A DNA stretch of 64,000 nucleotides from Sphingobium bisphenolivorans (GTDB lineage: Bacteria; Pseudomonadota; Alphaproteobacteria; Sphingomonadales; Sphingomonadaceae). This document shows positions 51,685-59,661 of this stretch, piece by piece (the stretch's first letter is position 1; each line of letters starts with the position of its first letter). The notes under the pieces are model-generated. The model ran no database searches. It was not told the DNA's origin and was given only the letters and a program-made list of their open reading frames with translations. A program made the translations under genes and the position numbers. Location of the stretch: NCBI RefSeq assembly GCF_000412635.1, contig NZ_ASTG01000011.1, forward strand, positions 1 to 64,000, read 5' to 3'.

Positions 51685-52275
51685 ATGACCAAGCGCATCG
51701 CCCTCTACACCCGCGTCTCACAGGACAGCCAGACCACCGAAAATCAGCGCCGTGAACTCCTCGCCGTTGCTGAGCGCAATGGCTGGGAGATCGTCGCCGA
51801 GTTCACCGATCAGGGCATCTCCGGCGCGAAAGGTCGTGAACAGCGTCCCGGCTACGATGCCCTGATGAAAGCCGTGGCGCGCCGTGAGATCGATCTGGTG
51901 GCTTGCTGGGCCGTGGATCGTCTGGGACGCTCCCTACAAAATCTCGTCACCTTCCTCACTGAGATCAATGCGAAGGGCGTGGACCTCTATCTCCATCAGC
52001 AGGCGCTCGATACCAGCACCCCATCGGGACGGGCGATGTTCGGGATGCTCAGCGTCTTTGCCGATTTTGAGCGCGAGCTTATCCGCAGCCGGATCATGGC
52101 AGGGCTCGCCCGTTCGGAGAAGAAATCGGGTCGCCCGCCACTCGATCCTGAGAAGGCTGAGAAGATCAGGCGCTCCTTGTCCAAGGGCATGAGCATCAAT
52201 GCCACGGCCCGCAAGCTCAGGGTTGGTGTCGCGACCGTCCACCGTCTCAAACAGCAGATGGCCAAAGCCGCATGA
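51685..52275 (+). CDS. Serine recombinase (resolvase/invertase type)
   Basis: A 196-residue small serine recombinase. The catalytic Ser is S12 (YTRVSQDSQT), with R79 and R82 (AVDRLGRSLQNL) and FERELIRSRIMAGL forming the E-helix; the last 45 residues are a Hin-type HTH (GMSINATARKLRVGVATVHRLKQ). It would cut and rejoin DNA at short sites, for multimer resolution or inversion. No flanking inversion sites seen. All key residues are kept, so it should be active. The next small gene follows after ten bases. Confidence 0.9.
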   Translation: MTKRIALYTRVSQDSQTTENQRRELLAVAERNGWEIVAEFTDQGISGAKGREQRPGYDALMKAVARREIDLVACWAVDRLGRSLQNLVTFLTEINAKGVDLYLHQQALDTSTPSGRAMFGMLSVFADFERELIRSRIMAGLARSEKKSGRPPLDPEKAEKIRRSLSKGMSINATARKLRVGVATVHRLKQQMAKAA

Positions 52276-52285
52276 GGAAAATAGA

Positions 52286-52456
52286 ATGAAAGACATCCCT
52301 ACCATAGGGCCGGAACGCTACGCGGCACTCAAAGCCAAGGTTGAAGCGAAGCGGAAAGCTGACGCCGAAGAGCGGCAACGCGCTCAGCAATCGTCCGATG
52401 ACGATGCCGGGATCGTGAATGAGGATGGGCAAGGGCCATCGACCGATCCGGCCTGA
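52286..52456 (+). CDS. Small acidic/charged protein after the recombinase
   Basis: A 56-residue product, MKDIPTIGPERYAALKAKVEAKRKADAEERQ with an acidic tail. The start has GAGGAAA seven bases upstream and is ten bases after the recombinase stop, so they share an operon. Helical and charged; function unknown. Confidence 0.5.
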   Translation: MKDIPTIGPERYAALKAKVEAKRKADAEERQRAQQSSDDDAGIVNEDGQGPSTDPA

Positions 52457-52569
52457 CGATCCGCTGATCGTCCAGTCTGTCCGATCCATCCAAGCGCGAC
52501 TCAAAGCCGCCCCATAACTTCCAACTCGCGACCCTGAGGCTCAATCGAGATCGATAGAGTTCTCATCTA

Positions 52570-52595
52570 TCGGCGGCCCTTCGAGGCCGCCGATC
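52570..52595 (+). terminator. Rho-independent terminator at the island's right end
   Basis: ATCGGCGGCC, loop CTTCGA, GGCCGCCGAT, then CTTTTAT. A ten-bp GC stem followed by T-rich bases. It closes the recombinase operon. The remaining 52457-52716 shows no gene. Confidence 0.8.
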
Positions 52596-52716
52596 TTTTA
52601 TGCGCTGAGTTCCGGGCAGTAATGCGGTCCCGTAAGCGGACTCAAACTGCACCCGCTGAAAATACAGGAGAAATCCTCAATGCCCGACAAAAATAGCTCT
52701 CTCAGCCCGGACACCT

Positions 52717-52735
52717 GTCACGTAAGCGGCACCAG
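52717..52735 (+). repeat. Right attachment repeat (attR)
   Basis: Exact 19-base copy of the tRNA-Thr end at 45350-45368. Directly after it lies sequence parallel to that after the tRNA itself, including ACGATCTAA-Y-AGATCGT-type palindromes, so it is also the left end of a second element. Confidence 0.85.
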
Positions 52736-52787
52736 CCTCCTAAAAACAACCACAAAACAACGATCTAACAGATCGTCCGCCCACGAC

Positions 52788-52809
52788 TGTAACCCAAGGG
52801 TGTCGCCCA
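52788..52809 (+). repeat. Arm-type site 1 of the second integrase
   Basis: TGTAACCCAA-N2-GTGTCGCCCA type repeat, 53 bases past the attachment repeat, just as in the first element. Confidence 0.5.
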
Positions 52810-52868
52810 TAAAGGTTTCTGATCATGGTTTAACCATATCAGAATCGACGAAAAATCGCCATTTAATC

Positions 52869-52890
52869 TGTAACCCAAAGGTGTCACCCA
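52869..52890 (+). repeat. Arm-type site 2 of the second integrase
   Basis: Second copy, 81 bases after the first, again covering the likely GTG start (52881). The bases differ from those of the first element at matching positions. Confidence 0.5.
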
Positions 52891-53397
52891 AGCGGCCACA
52901 AGGGCTGTGGCGTCGCGGCGCAACCTATCAATATCGAGTGCGAGTCCCTCACGATTTGGTTGGATTGGTGGGGCTGGTGCGGATCAATCGATCACTGAAA
53001 ACGACGTCTTTTCACGATGCTTTGCGCGCCGCACGAAGGGTTGCGTATGAAATAGAACTTGAGTTCGAACAGGCTCGTCGCGGGGAACGAACATCAGGCG
53101 TGGTCGGGGAGCACACACGAACAGTCCACCTTTCCATCGTTTCAGTGATTGCTCCTGAACCCGCATGTCGAACGCTCAAAGATGCGATTGACGGCTACAT
53201 GGCCGATCCCACGCGCTCGCGGACCGCGAAGAGTGAAGCTGTCTACCGGAAGACTTTCGACCCCCGTCGCTGCCATTTTGGGGGAAGACATGTCTCTCAG
53301 AGACATGGATCGAGATAAGTGCCGCGACCTTATGGCTGTGCTTCAGCGCCTGCCTCACCCGACCGGAGACGAAGCAATGGGTGATCCTTATAGATAA
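52881..53397 (+). pseudogene. Decayed tyrosine integrase of a second, older element
   Basis: Paralogous to the first integrase: GLWRRGATYQYRVRVP, then RINRSLKTTSFHDALRAARRVAYEIE and a core-binding segment (DPTRSRTAKSEAVYRKTF). A +1 shift at about 53259 moves the rest into another frame (TPVAAILGEDMSLRDMDRDKCRDLMAVLQRLP). Likeness ends near 53352, so the whole catalytic domain is gone. Remnant of an earlier insertion at the same tRNA. Its right attachment site is not visible in the following kilobase. Confidence 0.8.
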
Positions 53398-53507
53398 CAC
53401 TGGACTTGTCCTTGGCTCAGGAGCGCGCCCGCCCGAGGCTTGCCAATCGCTCCCAAACCCTGTCAGGACGACGAGCACTCGCAGAACGCCGATCGGAAGC
53501 CGCTGTC

Positions 53508-54074
53508 ATGTCCCTAACCAACCTCCTCGTGCCGACCTACAAGCAGATGTTGCAGACGCTCTCTGCCTGGTTGGGAAAGGCCCAGGCCGAACTCCCTGCG
53601 GAGACGGCGCAGGCGCTTCTTTCCGCGCGGCTTGCGCCCGACATGTTTCCGCTGTCGACGCAGATCCGCTTTGCTTGCGTGCAGGCTCAGGAAGCGGTGT
53701 TCCGGCTGAGGGGAGAGAATTTTCCGCCCTCTGTCGAAGCGCTGCTGAACGAGGGGAGAAATGCATGCGACCAGCCGGGTTCATTCTCCGACGCCCAGGC
53801 GAGGATCGATGAGACGGTGGCGTTGCTGGACGGCCTTGCCCGCGGGGCGTTGGATGCGGACCCGGAAAGGCCGATCGCCCATGCGCTGCCCAACGGGCTG
53901 ATCTTCGATCTCACAGCGGAGCAATATGCCCGGGACTGGACGCTGCCGCAATTCTATTTCCACATAATGATTGCATACGCGATCCTGCGCGCCGAGGGAG
54001 TTCCCCTCGGCAAGGCGGACTATGTCGCGCATATGTTCCCCTATTTGCGTCCGGGAAGCTTGCCGCCCGCCTGA
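53508..54074 (+). CDS. DUF1993 family protein
   Basis: A 188-residue protein starting MSLTNLLVPTYKQMLQTLSAWLGKAQ, the typical N-terminus of DUF1993, a helical-bundle family related to DinB-type folds. Later blocks (LSTQIRFACVQAQEAVFRL, PNFYFHIMIAYAILR-like YFHIMIAYAILRAEGVPLGKADY) fit too. The start at 53508 was chosen on this; the frame runs 34 codons further up into island debris. First intact host gene after the integrated region. Biochemical role unknown. Confidence 0.85.
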   Translation: MSLTNLLVPTYKQMLQTLSAWLGKAQAELPAETAQALLSARLAPDMFPLSTQIRFACVQAQEAVFRLRGENFPPSVEALLNEGRNACDQPGSFSDAQARIDETVALLDGLARGALDADPERPIAHALPNGLIFDLTAEQYARDWTLPQFYFHIMIAYAILRAEGVPLGKADYVAHMFPYLRPGSLPPA

Positions 54075-54104
54075 TGGTAGAGCCCGCCGCTGTCAGGCCG
54101 TTCG

Positions 54105-55853
54105 TCATTCCGCGAAAGCTGGAGGAGACTTGCGGATCAGGCAGTTGCCCAGCGCCAATGTGTCCATGCCCGTGCCGAAGAAGGTGCGTACCGCATCGAC
54201 CGCGCTGCAGACGATGGGCTCGCCCTTGACGTTGAAGGATGTATTGAGCAGCACCGGGACGCCGGTCAGATCCTCGAAAGCGCTCAGCAGACGATGGAAC
54301 AGCGGGTGGGTCTGGGAATGGACCATCTGCACCCGGGCGGTGCCGTCTACATGGACGATGGCCGGCGCGTCGCGGGAAAGCTCCGGCTTTGCGCGGAAGG
54401 CGATGACCATGAAGGGCGCATCGTCGCTACGCTCCAGATAACGGTCGGCAGCTTCAGCTTTCATGGACGGGCAGAAGGGGCGCCAGGGTTCGCGATATTT
54501 AATGACCGCGTTGACCTTGTCGCGGGCCTCCACCGCGCGCGGGTCGGCCAGGATGCTGCGTTGCCCCAGCGCACGCGGCCCCGCTTCCATCCGGCCCTGG
54601 AACCAGCCGACGATGCGACCTTCGCTGAGGTCGACCGCGACCGCCTGCGCGATATCGTTCGGCCGATGATAGTCGATGCCGCAGCGCGCGAGCATCTCCT
54701 CAATCTCCGCGTCGCTCTGTTCCGGTCCGAGTGCCAGCGTCGTCAGCTTTTCAGGCCGCGCCCCGGTCTGCTGCCAGCAGGCGGCGAAAGCGGCCCCCGC
54801 AGCTGCCCCGCTGTCCGAACAAAGCGGATGCGGGAAGATATGTTCGATCCCCTCCACCTCATAGAGTTTGCTGTTCATCTTGATATTGTGGCCCACACCG
54901 CCGCCAACGCACAGGTTGGTGCATCCCGTCTTCGCCTGACCCCATTGCACGAGGCGCATGACGGCCTGTTCGAGCGCCTCCTGCACGGCGAAGGCGAAGT
55001 TGTGATGCCATTCCTCGATCGGCTGGTTTTCCGCGCGCGGCTCCCGGCCGAGCAAGCGGGGGAGATAATCCGTAAAGCGGTCCGACCAGCTGTGCGGACC
55101 ATAGTGGATCATGTGCGGGTCGAGGAGATAACCGATCCCGTCGGGAGCTGGGAACAGCATCTTGTCGACCGCAGCCTTGATCTCCCGATCATGGGATCCA
55201 TAGGCAGCAAGCCCCATGACCTTATATTCCCCGTCATAGGCTTCGAAGCCCAAATATTCGGTTGCTGCCGCATAGAACCAGCCGAGCGAATGGGGCATCG
55301 GCACTTCGTAGATCGGAACGATGTCATCGCCACTGCAGTGCCACAACACCGTGCACAGCTGATCCCCCGACCCATCGACAGTCAGGCAGAGCGCCTCGTC
55401 GAACGGGGATTGCAGATAGGAATGCAATGCATGGGTATAATGGTGAGGAACCGGGTGGATCGGCGGCGCGGCGCTGGCGCCCAGCGCCTTGCGCCAGGCC
55501 GCGTTGTGGCGCCCGACCAGCGCGTCGTCGGAAAATCCGTGGAGAAGGCTGTTCTGCCAGGCGACAGTCTTCGCATCTACCGACCAGTCGTTTCGCATGG
55601 TCTGGAAGAAGTTGCGCATCACGCCATTGGTGTAGGATGGGACATCCCAATTGATCGCAAGTGCCCGGACGCTGGCTGCGTCGATCCCGCCCTGATCAAG
55701 ACAGTAACGAAGCGCGCGCGCGGGATACCATCCCTTTGCATGCTTGTTGCGCAGGAAGCGTTCCTCCTCAGCGAAGGCGATCAGGCGTCCGTCGCATACC
55801 AAGGCGGCACTGGGGTCATAGCCCCCTTCGAACAAGCCGAGAAAATTGTCCAT
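54105..55853 (-). CDS. Carbamoyltransferase (NodU/CmcH family)
   Basis: A 582-residue enzyme expected to move a carbamoyl group from carbamoyl phosphate to a hydroxyl via carbamoyl-AMP. The N-terminal Kae1-like domain begins FLGLFEGGYDPSAALVCDGRLIAFAEEERF; HYTHALHSYLQSPF, TVDGSGD and GGVGHNIKMNSKL follow, and the C-terminal domain has GWFQGRMEAGPRALGQRSIL. ATG 55853 has GGGGAGGG upstream; the frame extends 21 codons more. It follows an unknown gene by 81 bp on the same strand. Acceptor unknown: a cell-surface sugar or a secondary metabolite are the usual cases. Confidence 0.9.
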   Translation of the reverse strand: MDNFLGLFEGGYDPSAALVCDGRLIAFAEEERFLRNKHAKGWYPARALRYCLDQGGIDAASVRALAINWDVPSYTNGVMRNFFQTMRNDWSVDAKTVAWQNSLLHGFSDDALVGRHNAAWRKALGASAAPPIHPVPHHYTHALHSYLQSPFDEALCLTVDGSGDQLCTVLWHCSGDDIVPIYEVPMPHSLGWFYAAATEYLGFEAYDGEYKVMGLAAYGSHDREIKAAVDKMLFPAPDGIGYLLDPHMIHYGPHSWSDRFTDYLPRLLGREPRAENQPIEEWHHNFAFAVQEALEQAVMRLVQWGQAKTGCTNLCVGGGVGHNIKMNSKLYEVEGIEHIFPHPLCSDSGAAAGAAFAACWQQTGARPEKLTTLALGPEQSDAEIEEMLARCGIDYHRPNDIAQAVAVDLSEGRIVGWFQGRMEAGPRALGQRSILADPRAVEARDKVNAVIKYREPWRPFCPSMKAEAADRYLERSDDAPFMVIAFRAKPELSRDAPAIVHVDGTARVQMVHSQTHPLFHRLLSAFEDLTGVPVLLNTSFNVKGEPIVCSAVDAVRTFFGTGMDTLALGNCLIRKSPPAFAE

Positions 55854-55934
55854 GATCCCTCCCCTTGGCCGCAGCAGCGCCATCATCGGTCGGGAAAGGA
55901 TCATGTTTTCAGGCACGCTTGAAAAGTCTGCCGA

Positions 55935-56381
55935 TCAGCATACTTCCTTCGGTCGCAAGGGTGTAGACGCGCCGCGCGGCCTGCGTACCCGCACGGCCAG
56001 TTCGCGCAGAGACGTTGGCCGGCTCATCCGTTCCAGCACTGGCAAGGCTGCCCCCGGTGAGCCCCGGAGGCTGCGGGCGCAGCTCTCCATTGCCTGGCAG
56101 CGCCGCGCCAGTTGTGGAGAGATGAAGATCATCGAAGCTTGGCGGAGGGCTTCTGGGATGCAGACGGGATCGTTGATGTCGCAATAGAGCAGGCCCGGTA
56201 TATCCAGCGGCATTTCCTGGACGAGCGGATCGAGCACCGCATCGACTTCAAATGAGGATACGCCATTTAGAAGCAGCAGCACCCGTCCGCGCTGGCTGGC
56301 GCGGTAGGCCAGATGCAGGAGCCGCCCCGGCAAGGCGCCATCGCGCTGTCTCGTAATTTCCAGGATGATCAGAGCATGCAT
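55935..56381 (-). CDS. Unknown protein upstream of the carbamoyltransferase
   Basis: A 148-residue product from ATG 56381 (MHALIILEITRQRDGA), with GGGAG seven bases upstream. The first 80 residues look alpha/beta with hydrophobic strands (RVLLLLNGVSSFEVD, GLLYCDIND, ASMIFISPQ); the C-terminus is Arg/Pro-rich. It resembles a DsrE-like or Rossmann-type fold in outline only. Probably co-transcribed with the carbamoyltransferase, and divergent from the histidine kinase. Confidence 0.55.
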   Translation of the reverse strand: MHALIILEITRQRDGALPGRLLHLAYRASQRGRVLLLLNGVSSFEVDAVLDPLVQEMPLDIPGLLYCDINDPVCIPEALRQASMIFISPQLARRCQAMESCARSLRGSPGAALPVLERMSRPTSLRELAVRVRRPRGASTPLRPKEVC

Positions 56382-56515
56382 GGCGTCGCTCCCTTCGTCC
56401 CGGCTATAATAAGGTGGGATGCGACCGCATCCGTATAGGCTCTTAAGAATGAGCGGCGGCTTACACCGTCCGGGGCATCCTTGCTTTTTCCATATCCTTA
56501 ATCGCAATTGGCGGA

Positions 56516-58258
56516 ATGTCGCGCTTTGCTACCTTCCTGTCCGAAGGGAGTGCAGGCGTGGGAGGTGGTCGGCGAGCGGAACTGCCCGGCAGAGGGCAGC
56601 TATCCATGCCCAAGGGCCGGACGCGTCCTGCCAATCTGCTGCAATCGGTCGACCCGCAGCGGCTCATCGACGCGGGGCGCCTGATCACGGCGCTGTTCGC
56701 CATTCTGGCAGTGTATCTGGACCCCACCAAGCCTGCCTCCTTCACCTCGGAAACGCGCCTGGCATTGGCGGCCTATTTCCTGTTTGCGCTCGTTCTGACG
56801 ATCTGGCCCATACGCCGGACGCTCGACCACCCGCTTCATTTGCTGAGCCATGCGATCGATCTGGCGGTGATCAGCGGACTGGCGCTGCTGACCGATGAAT
56901 TGAGCAGCCCTTTCTGCGCCTTCCTGCCGTTCATCCTCTTGGTGACGACGGTTCGCTGGGGCCTGCTGGGCGCTATCGCCGGGGCGGTGGCGGTGGAGGC
57001 GGTGCTGCTCATCGTCGGCTGGCCCGACCTGGAAGACGGGGAGTCGGAGCTCAACATCCTCATCATGCGGTCGGCCTATTTTCTGGTCGCCGCGCTGATG
57101 CTGGGATATTTCGGCGCCTCGCGCGATTTCAGCCGTGCCCGGCTGGAGCGGCTCGCTGCCTGGCCGGCGAGCCTGCTGTCAGCCGACCCGCGAGCATGGC
57201 TCGGATCCTTGCTGGGGCATGCGGCGGATGTGCTGGGCGACCCGCAATTGATCGTCTTCTGGCAGGATCAGGAGGAAGCCGCGGGCATGGTCGCGGTCTG
57301 GAATGGCGGCGACTTGCAGATCGCCGACGTTGCCGACCCCGCTCTATGGGCGTCGATCGACGCGGAACTGCTGCATCCGGCGGGGGCGACCGCGACGATC
57401 CGCCGCCTGTTGCAGCTGCTTTCCCGATCGAGTTCGGCTATACCCGATCTGCTGCCGTCCGTCCGGTTTCGCGCCGCCTATTCAGCGCCTTTTTCGGGCA
57501 TCCGATTTCGCGGCGAACTGTTCGTTATCAACCCTGCCTGCCATCATGAGGAGGGGGCATCCTTCACCGCCATCATCGCGGCTCGCGTGGCGTCGGAGCT
57601 GGAGCGGTTCGCGTTGATGGGCGACGTTGCGCAGGCGGCGCGGGCCGAGGAGCGCACCCGCCTTGCCCGCGACCTGCACGACAGCATCCTGCAAGACCTG
57701 ACGGCCGCCAGCTTAAGGCTGAAGGCGACCATGATCCGCGTACCCGAAGATGCGCGGGCAGGTCTGGCGCTGGTCAATGACGTCATCCTCGATCAGCAGC
57801 GCCGGGTGCGATATTATGTCGAAAATGTTCAGCTCCCGGACATCGACAATTCGCTGCGGGCCAGTCTGAAGACATGTGCCGCATCCTTGCGTGAGCAATG
57901 GAATTGTGAAATCGATGTGGATGTCGAGCCACAACAACTTGTCATATCCGGTCTGATGGCTTCGGAGATTTCGAAACTGCTTGCGGAAGCCACAGCCAAT
58001 GCCGTCAAGCATGGAGGAGCGACGCAACTGAGACTTTCCGCCGCTCTGGAAAAGCAGGCGCTTCATTTGCGAATTGCCGATAATGGGTGCGGCATCAGCG
58101 GTGCGGCGCCGACCGGCTGCAAGCTGCCCGGTTCCATGGCCGCACGGGTGGCCGATCTGCGCGGCGCCTTCACCATCACCCACACCGCCCCAGGCCTATC
58201 GATGCTCATCAGCCTGCCGTTGGAAGGAAATGCCGATGTGCGGCCTTGTCCTGTGTGA
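56516..58258 (+). CDS. NarL-type sensor histidine kinase
   Basis: A 580-residue membrane kinase. Five or six helices (about 53-70, 82-98, 110-128, 135-150, 152-170, 182-200) are followed by a cytoplasmic GAF-like region and a HisKA_3 dimerisation domain with H388 (RTRLARDLHDSILQDL). The ATPase domain has N-box (EATANAVKHG) and G-box (IADNGCGISG). ATG 56516 is used; ATG 56606 with GAGGGCAG before it is a good alternative that removes a low-quality N-terminus. Its end overlaps the response regulator start by 23 bp. Signal unknown. Confidence 0.9.
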   Translation: MSRFATFLSEGSAGVGGGRRAELPGRGQLSMPKGRTRPANLLQSVDPQRLIDAGRLITALFAILAVYLDPTKPASFTSETRLALAAYFLFALVLTIWPIRRTLDHPLHLLSHAIDLAVISGLALLTDELSSPFCAFLPFILLVTTVRWGLLGAIAGAVAVEAVLLIVGWPDLEDGESELNILIMRSAYFLVAALMLGYFGASRDFSRARLERLAAWPASLLSADPRAWLGSLLGHAADVLGDPQLIVFWQDQEEAAGMVAVWNGGDLQIADVADPALWASIDAELLHPAGATATIRRLLQLLSRSSSAIPDLLPSVRFRAAYSAPFSGIRFRGELFVINPACHHEEGASFTAIIAARVASELERFALMGDVAQAARAEERTRLARDLHDSILQDLTAASLRLKATMIRVPEDARAGLALVNDVILDQQRRVRYYVENVQLPDIDNSLRASLKTCAASLREQWNCEIDVDVEPQQLVISGLMASEISKLLAEATANAVKHGGATQLRLSAALEKQALHLRIADNGCGISGAAPTGCKLPGSMAARVADLRGAFTITHTAPGLSMLISLPLEGNADVRPCPV

Positions 58259-58856
58259 CGACCATCCGCTGCTTTTGCGCGGATTGTGCGATCTCCTGGA
58301 ACTGGAGCCCGATTTCACCATCGTGGGTGCCAGCACATCGGGCCGCGAGGCGCTGGAACTGTTGAGGGGAGAAGGTGCCTCGATCGGCGTGATCGACGTC
58401 AGCATGCCGGACCTGGGTGGCATGGACATATTGAAGGCTGTCATCGATCAGCGCTTGGGCGTTCCCATCATTTTCCTGACGGCGACCATCACGGGGGGGC
58501 AGATTGCCGAAGCGCTGGACCTGGGTGTCTCCGGCCTGCTGCTCAAGGAAAGCGCGCCGGAGGCGCTGATCACCTGTCTTCGCGAAGTTGCGGCCGGACG
58601 CCGCTGGCTGCCGGCCGATCTGCTGGCAAAGGCGGAGGTACCGGCGCCGGTTCTGAAGGACCAGGCCGATGCCTGCGCCATGCTGACCCGACGTGAGTTG
58701 GAAATCGCAAAGCTTGTCTGCCGTGGCTATTCCAACAAGATGATCGCGCGGGAACTGGAGTCATCGGCCGGCACGGTGAAGATCCATCTGCAGAACATCT
58801 ATCAGAAACTTCAGATCGCCAATCGGACGGCTCTCGCTTCCCTGATCCTGAACTAG
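58236..58856 (+). CDS. NarL-family response regulator
   Basis: A 206-residue regulator. Receiver: acidic pair D8-D9, phosphoacceptor D54 (GVIDVSMPDLGG), the Thr of FLTATITGG, and Lys in LLLKES. The C-terminal LuxR HTH reads LTRRELEIAKLVCRGYSNKMIARELESSAGTVKIHLQNIYQKL. ATG 58236 (after GGAAGGAAA) lies inside the kinase gene; the open frame upstream is a shadow. Works with the kinase just before it. Targets unknown; the divergent carbamoyltransferase unit is a candidate. Confidence 0.93.
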   Translation: MCGLVLCDDHPLLLRGLCDLLELEPDFTIVGASTSGREALELLRGEGASIGVIDVSMPDLGGMDILKAVIDQRLGVPIIFLTATITGGQIAEALDLGVSGLLLKESAPEALITCLREVAAGRRWLPADLLAKAEVPAPVLKDQADACAMLTRRELEIAKLVCRGYSNKMIARELESSAGTVKIHLQNIYQKLQIANRTALASLILN

Positions 58857-58890
58857 GGCAGGATGATGCAGACCCTTGGCGTTCCCTGAC

Positions 58891-59640
58891 TCACATCCGA
58901 TCCGACATGGCGATGTCCATGTCAGCAAGAGCGCGGCGAAGCAGTTCCGCCATCGTGCTGCGGGCGGCTGCGGTGTCGCGGGCGGCGATGGCCTCGTGCA
59001 CGGCGCGGTGATCGGACACGGGATCGCGCGGCAGCGCCTGCTTGCGGTGCTTGAACGTGGTGGTCCAGCTGACCGCGGCACCGACAGAGCTAGCCAGCGC
59101 GGCGAGCGCGTCATTGTGGGTGGCGGCCAGAATGGCATTGTGGAAGCGTTGGTCGGCAGCCCGGCCCTGCGCCGTCGAGAGACCATGGCGGCCCATTTCC
59201 TCCAGCGCCTCGTCCATCGTCACAAGCTGCTCTTCCGTTCGCCTGCGCGCAGCGAATTCAGCTGCTGCAGGCTCGATCACGCCGCGCAGTTCGAACAGGT
59301 CGCGGATGAACTCCGGGTCCGGCTCCCCCGCGAACATCCAGGCCAGCATTTCGGGGTCCAGCACATTCCAGCGCGCGCGCGGCAGCACGCGGGTTCCTGC
59401 CTTGGGACGGCTCTCCAGCATGCCCTTCGCGATCAGGATACGCACCGCTTCGCGATAGGCGGTGCGGGACACCTGAAGCCGCTCGGAAGCCTCGATTTCT
59501 CCTTCGAACAGTTCGCCGGGCTTGTGGACGCCCATCAGGATAGCCGTGCCCAGTTGCCGGGCGATCGCCTGGTGGATGCGAAGCGAGCCTTCCTCGTTTC
59601 CGAACTTGCGTTCCGTCCCGTCTTTACGCTCGCTTCCCAA
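58891..59640 (-). CDS. GntR regulator, FadR subfamily
   Basis: A 249-residue regulator. The N-terminal winged HTH (IHQAIARQLGTAILMGVHKPGELF, then LQVSRTAYREAVRILIAKGMLESRPKAGTRV) is followed by an FCD ligand domain (FELRGVIEPAAAEFAARR, DQRFHNAILAATHNDAL, SDHRAVHEAIAARD). It lies 21 bp after the sugar dehydrogenase and is the last gene of the sugar operon in this window, so it probably senses an operon substrate or intermediate and represses the operon. Confidence 0.92.
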   Translation of the reverse strand: MGSERKDGTERKFGNEEGSLRIHQAIARQLGTAILMGVHKPGELFEGEIEASERLQVSRTAYREAVRILIAKGMLESRPKAGTRVLPRARWNVLDPEMLAWMFAGEPDPEFIRDLFELRGVIEPAAAEFAARRRTEEQLVTMDEALEEMGRHGLSTAQGRAADQRFHNAILAATHNDALAALASSVGAAVSWTTTFKHRKQALPRDPVSDHRAVHEAIAARDTAAARSTMAELLRRALADMDIAMSDRM

Positions 59641-59661
59641 AATTTCGGCTCCTTGGTGACC

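Larger units (their letters stand above)
45369..52735. mobile_element. 7.4-kb integrated island at tRNA-Thr
   Basis: Bounded by 19-bp direct repeats of the tRNA-Thr 3' end. Cargo: a truncated tyrosine integrase, an XRE regulator with a DUF4258-like partner, an SF2 helicase-like ATPase, five small unknown genes and a serine recombinase. No capsid, conjugation or relaxase genes are seen. Several parts are plainly more AT-rich than the host (47.6-47.9 and 49.6-49.8 kb). It resembles a reduced integrative element or phage satellite. With a broken integrase it is probably fixed in place. Confidence 0.8.

Noticed and set aside
51685..52275. Serine recombinase as the island's integrase
   Set aside because: It is of the small resolvase/invertase type, and the tRNA-end repeats match tyrosine-integrase products.
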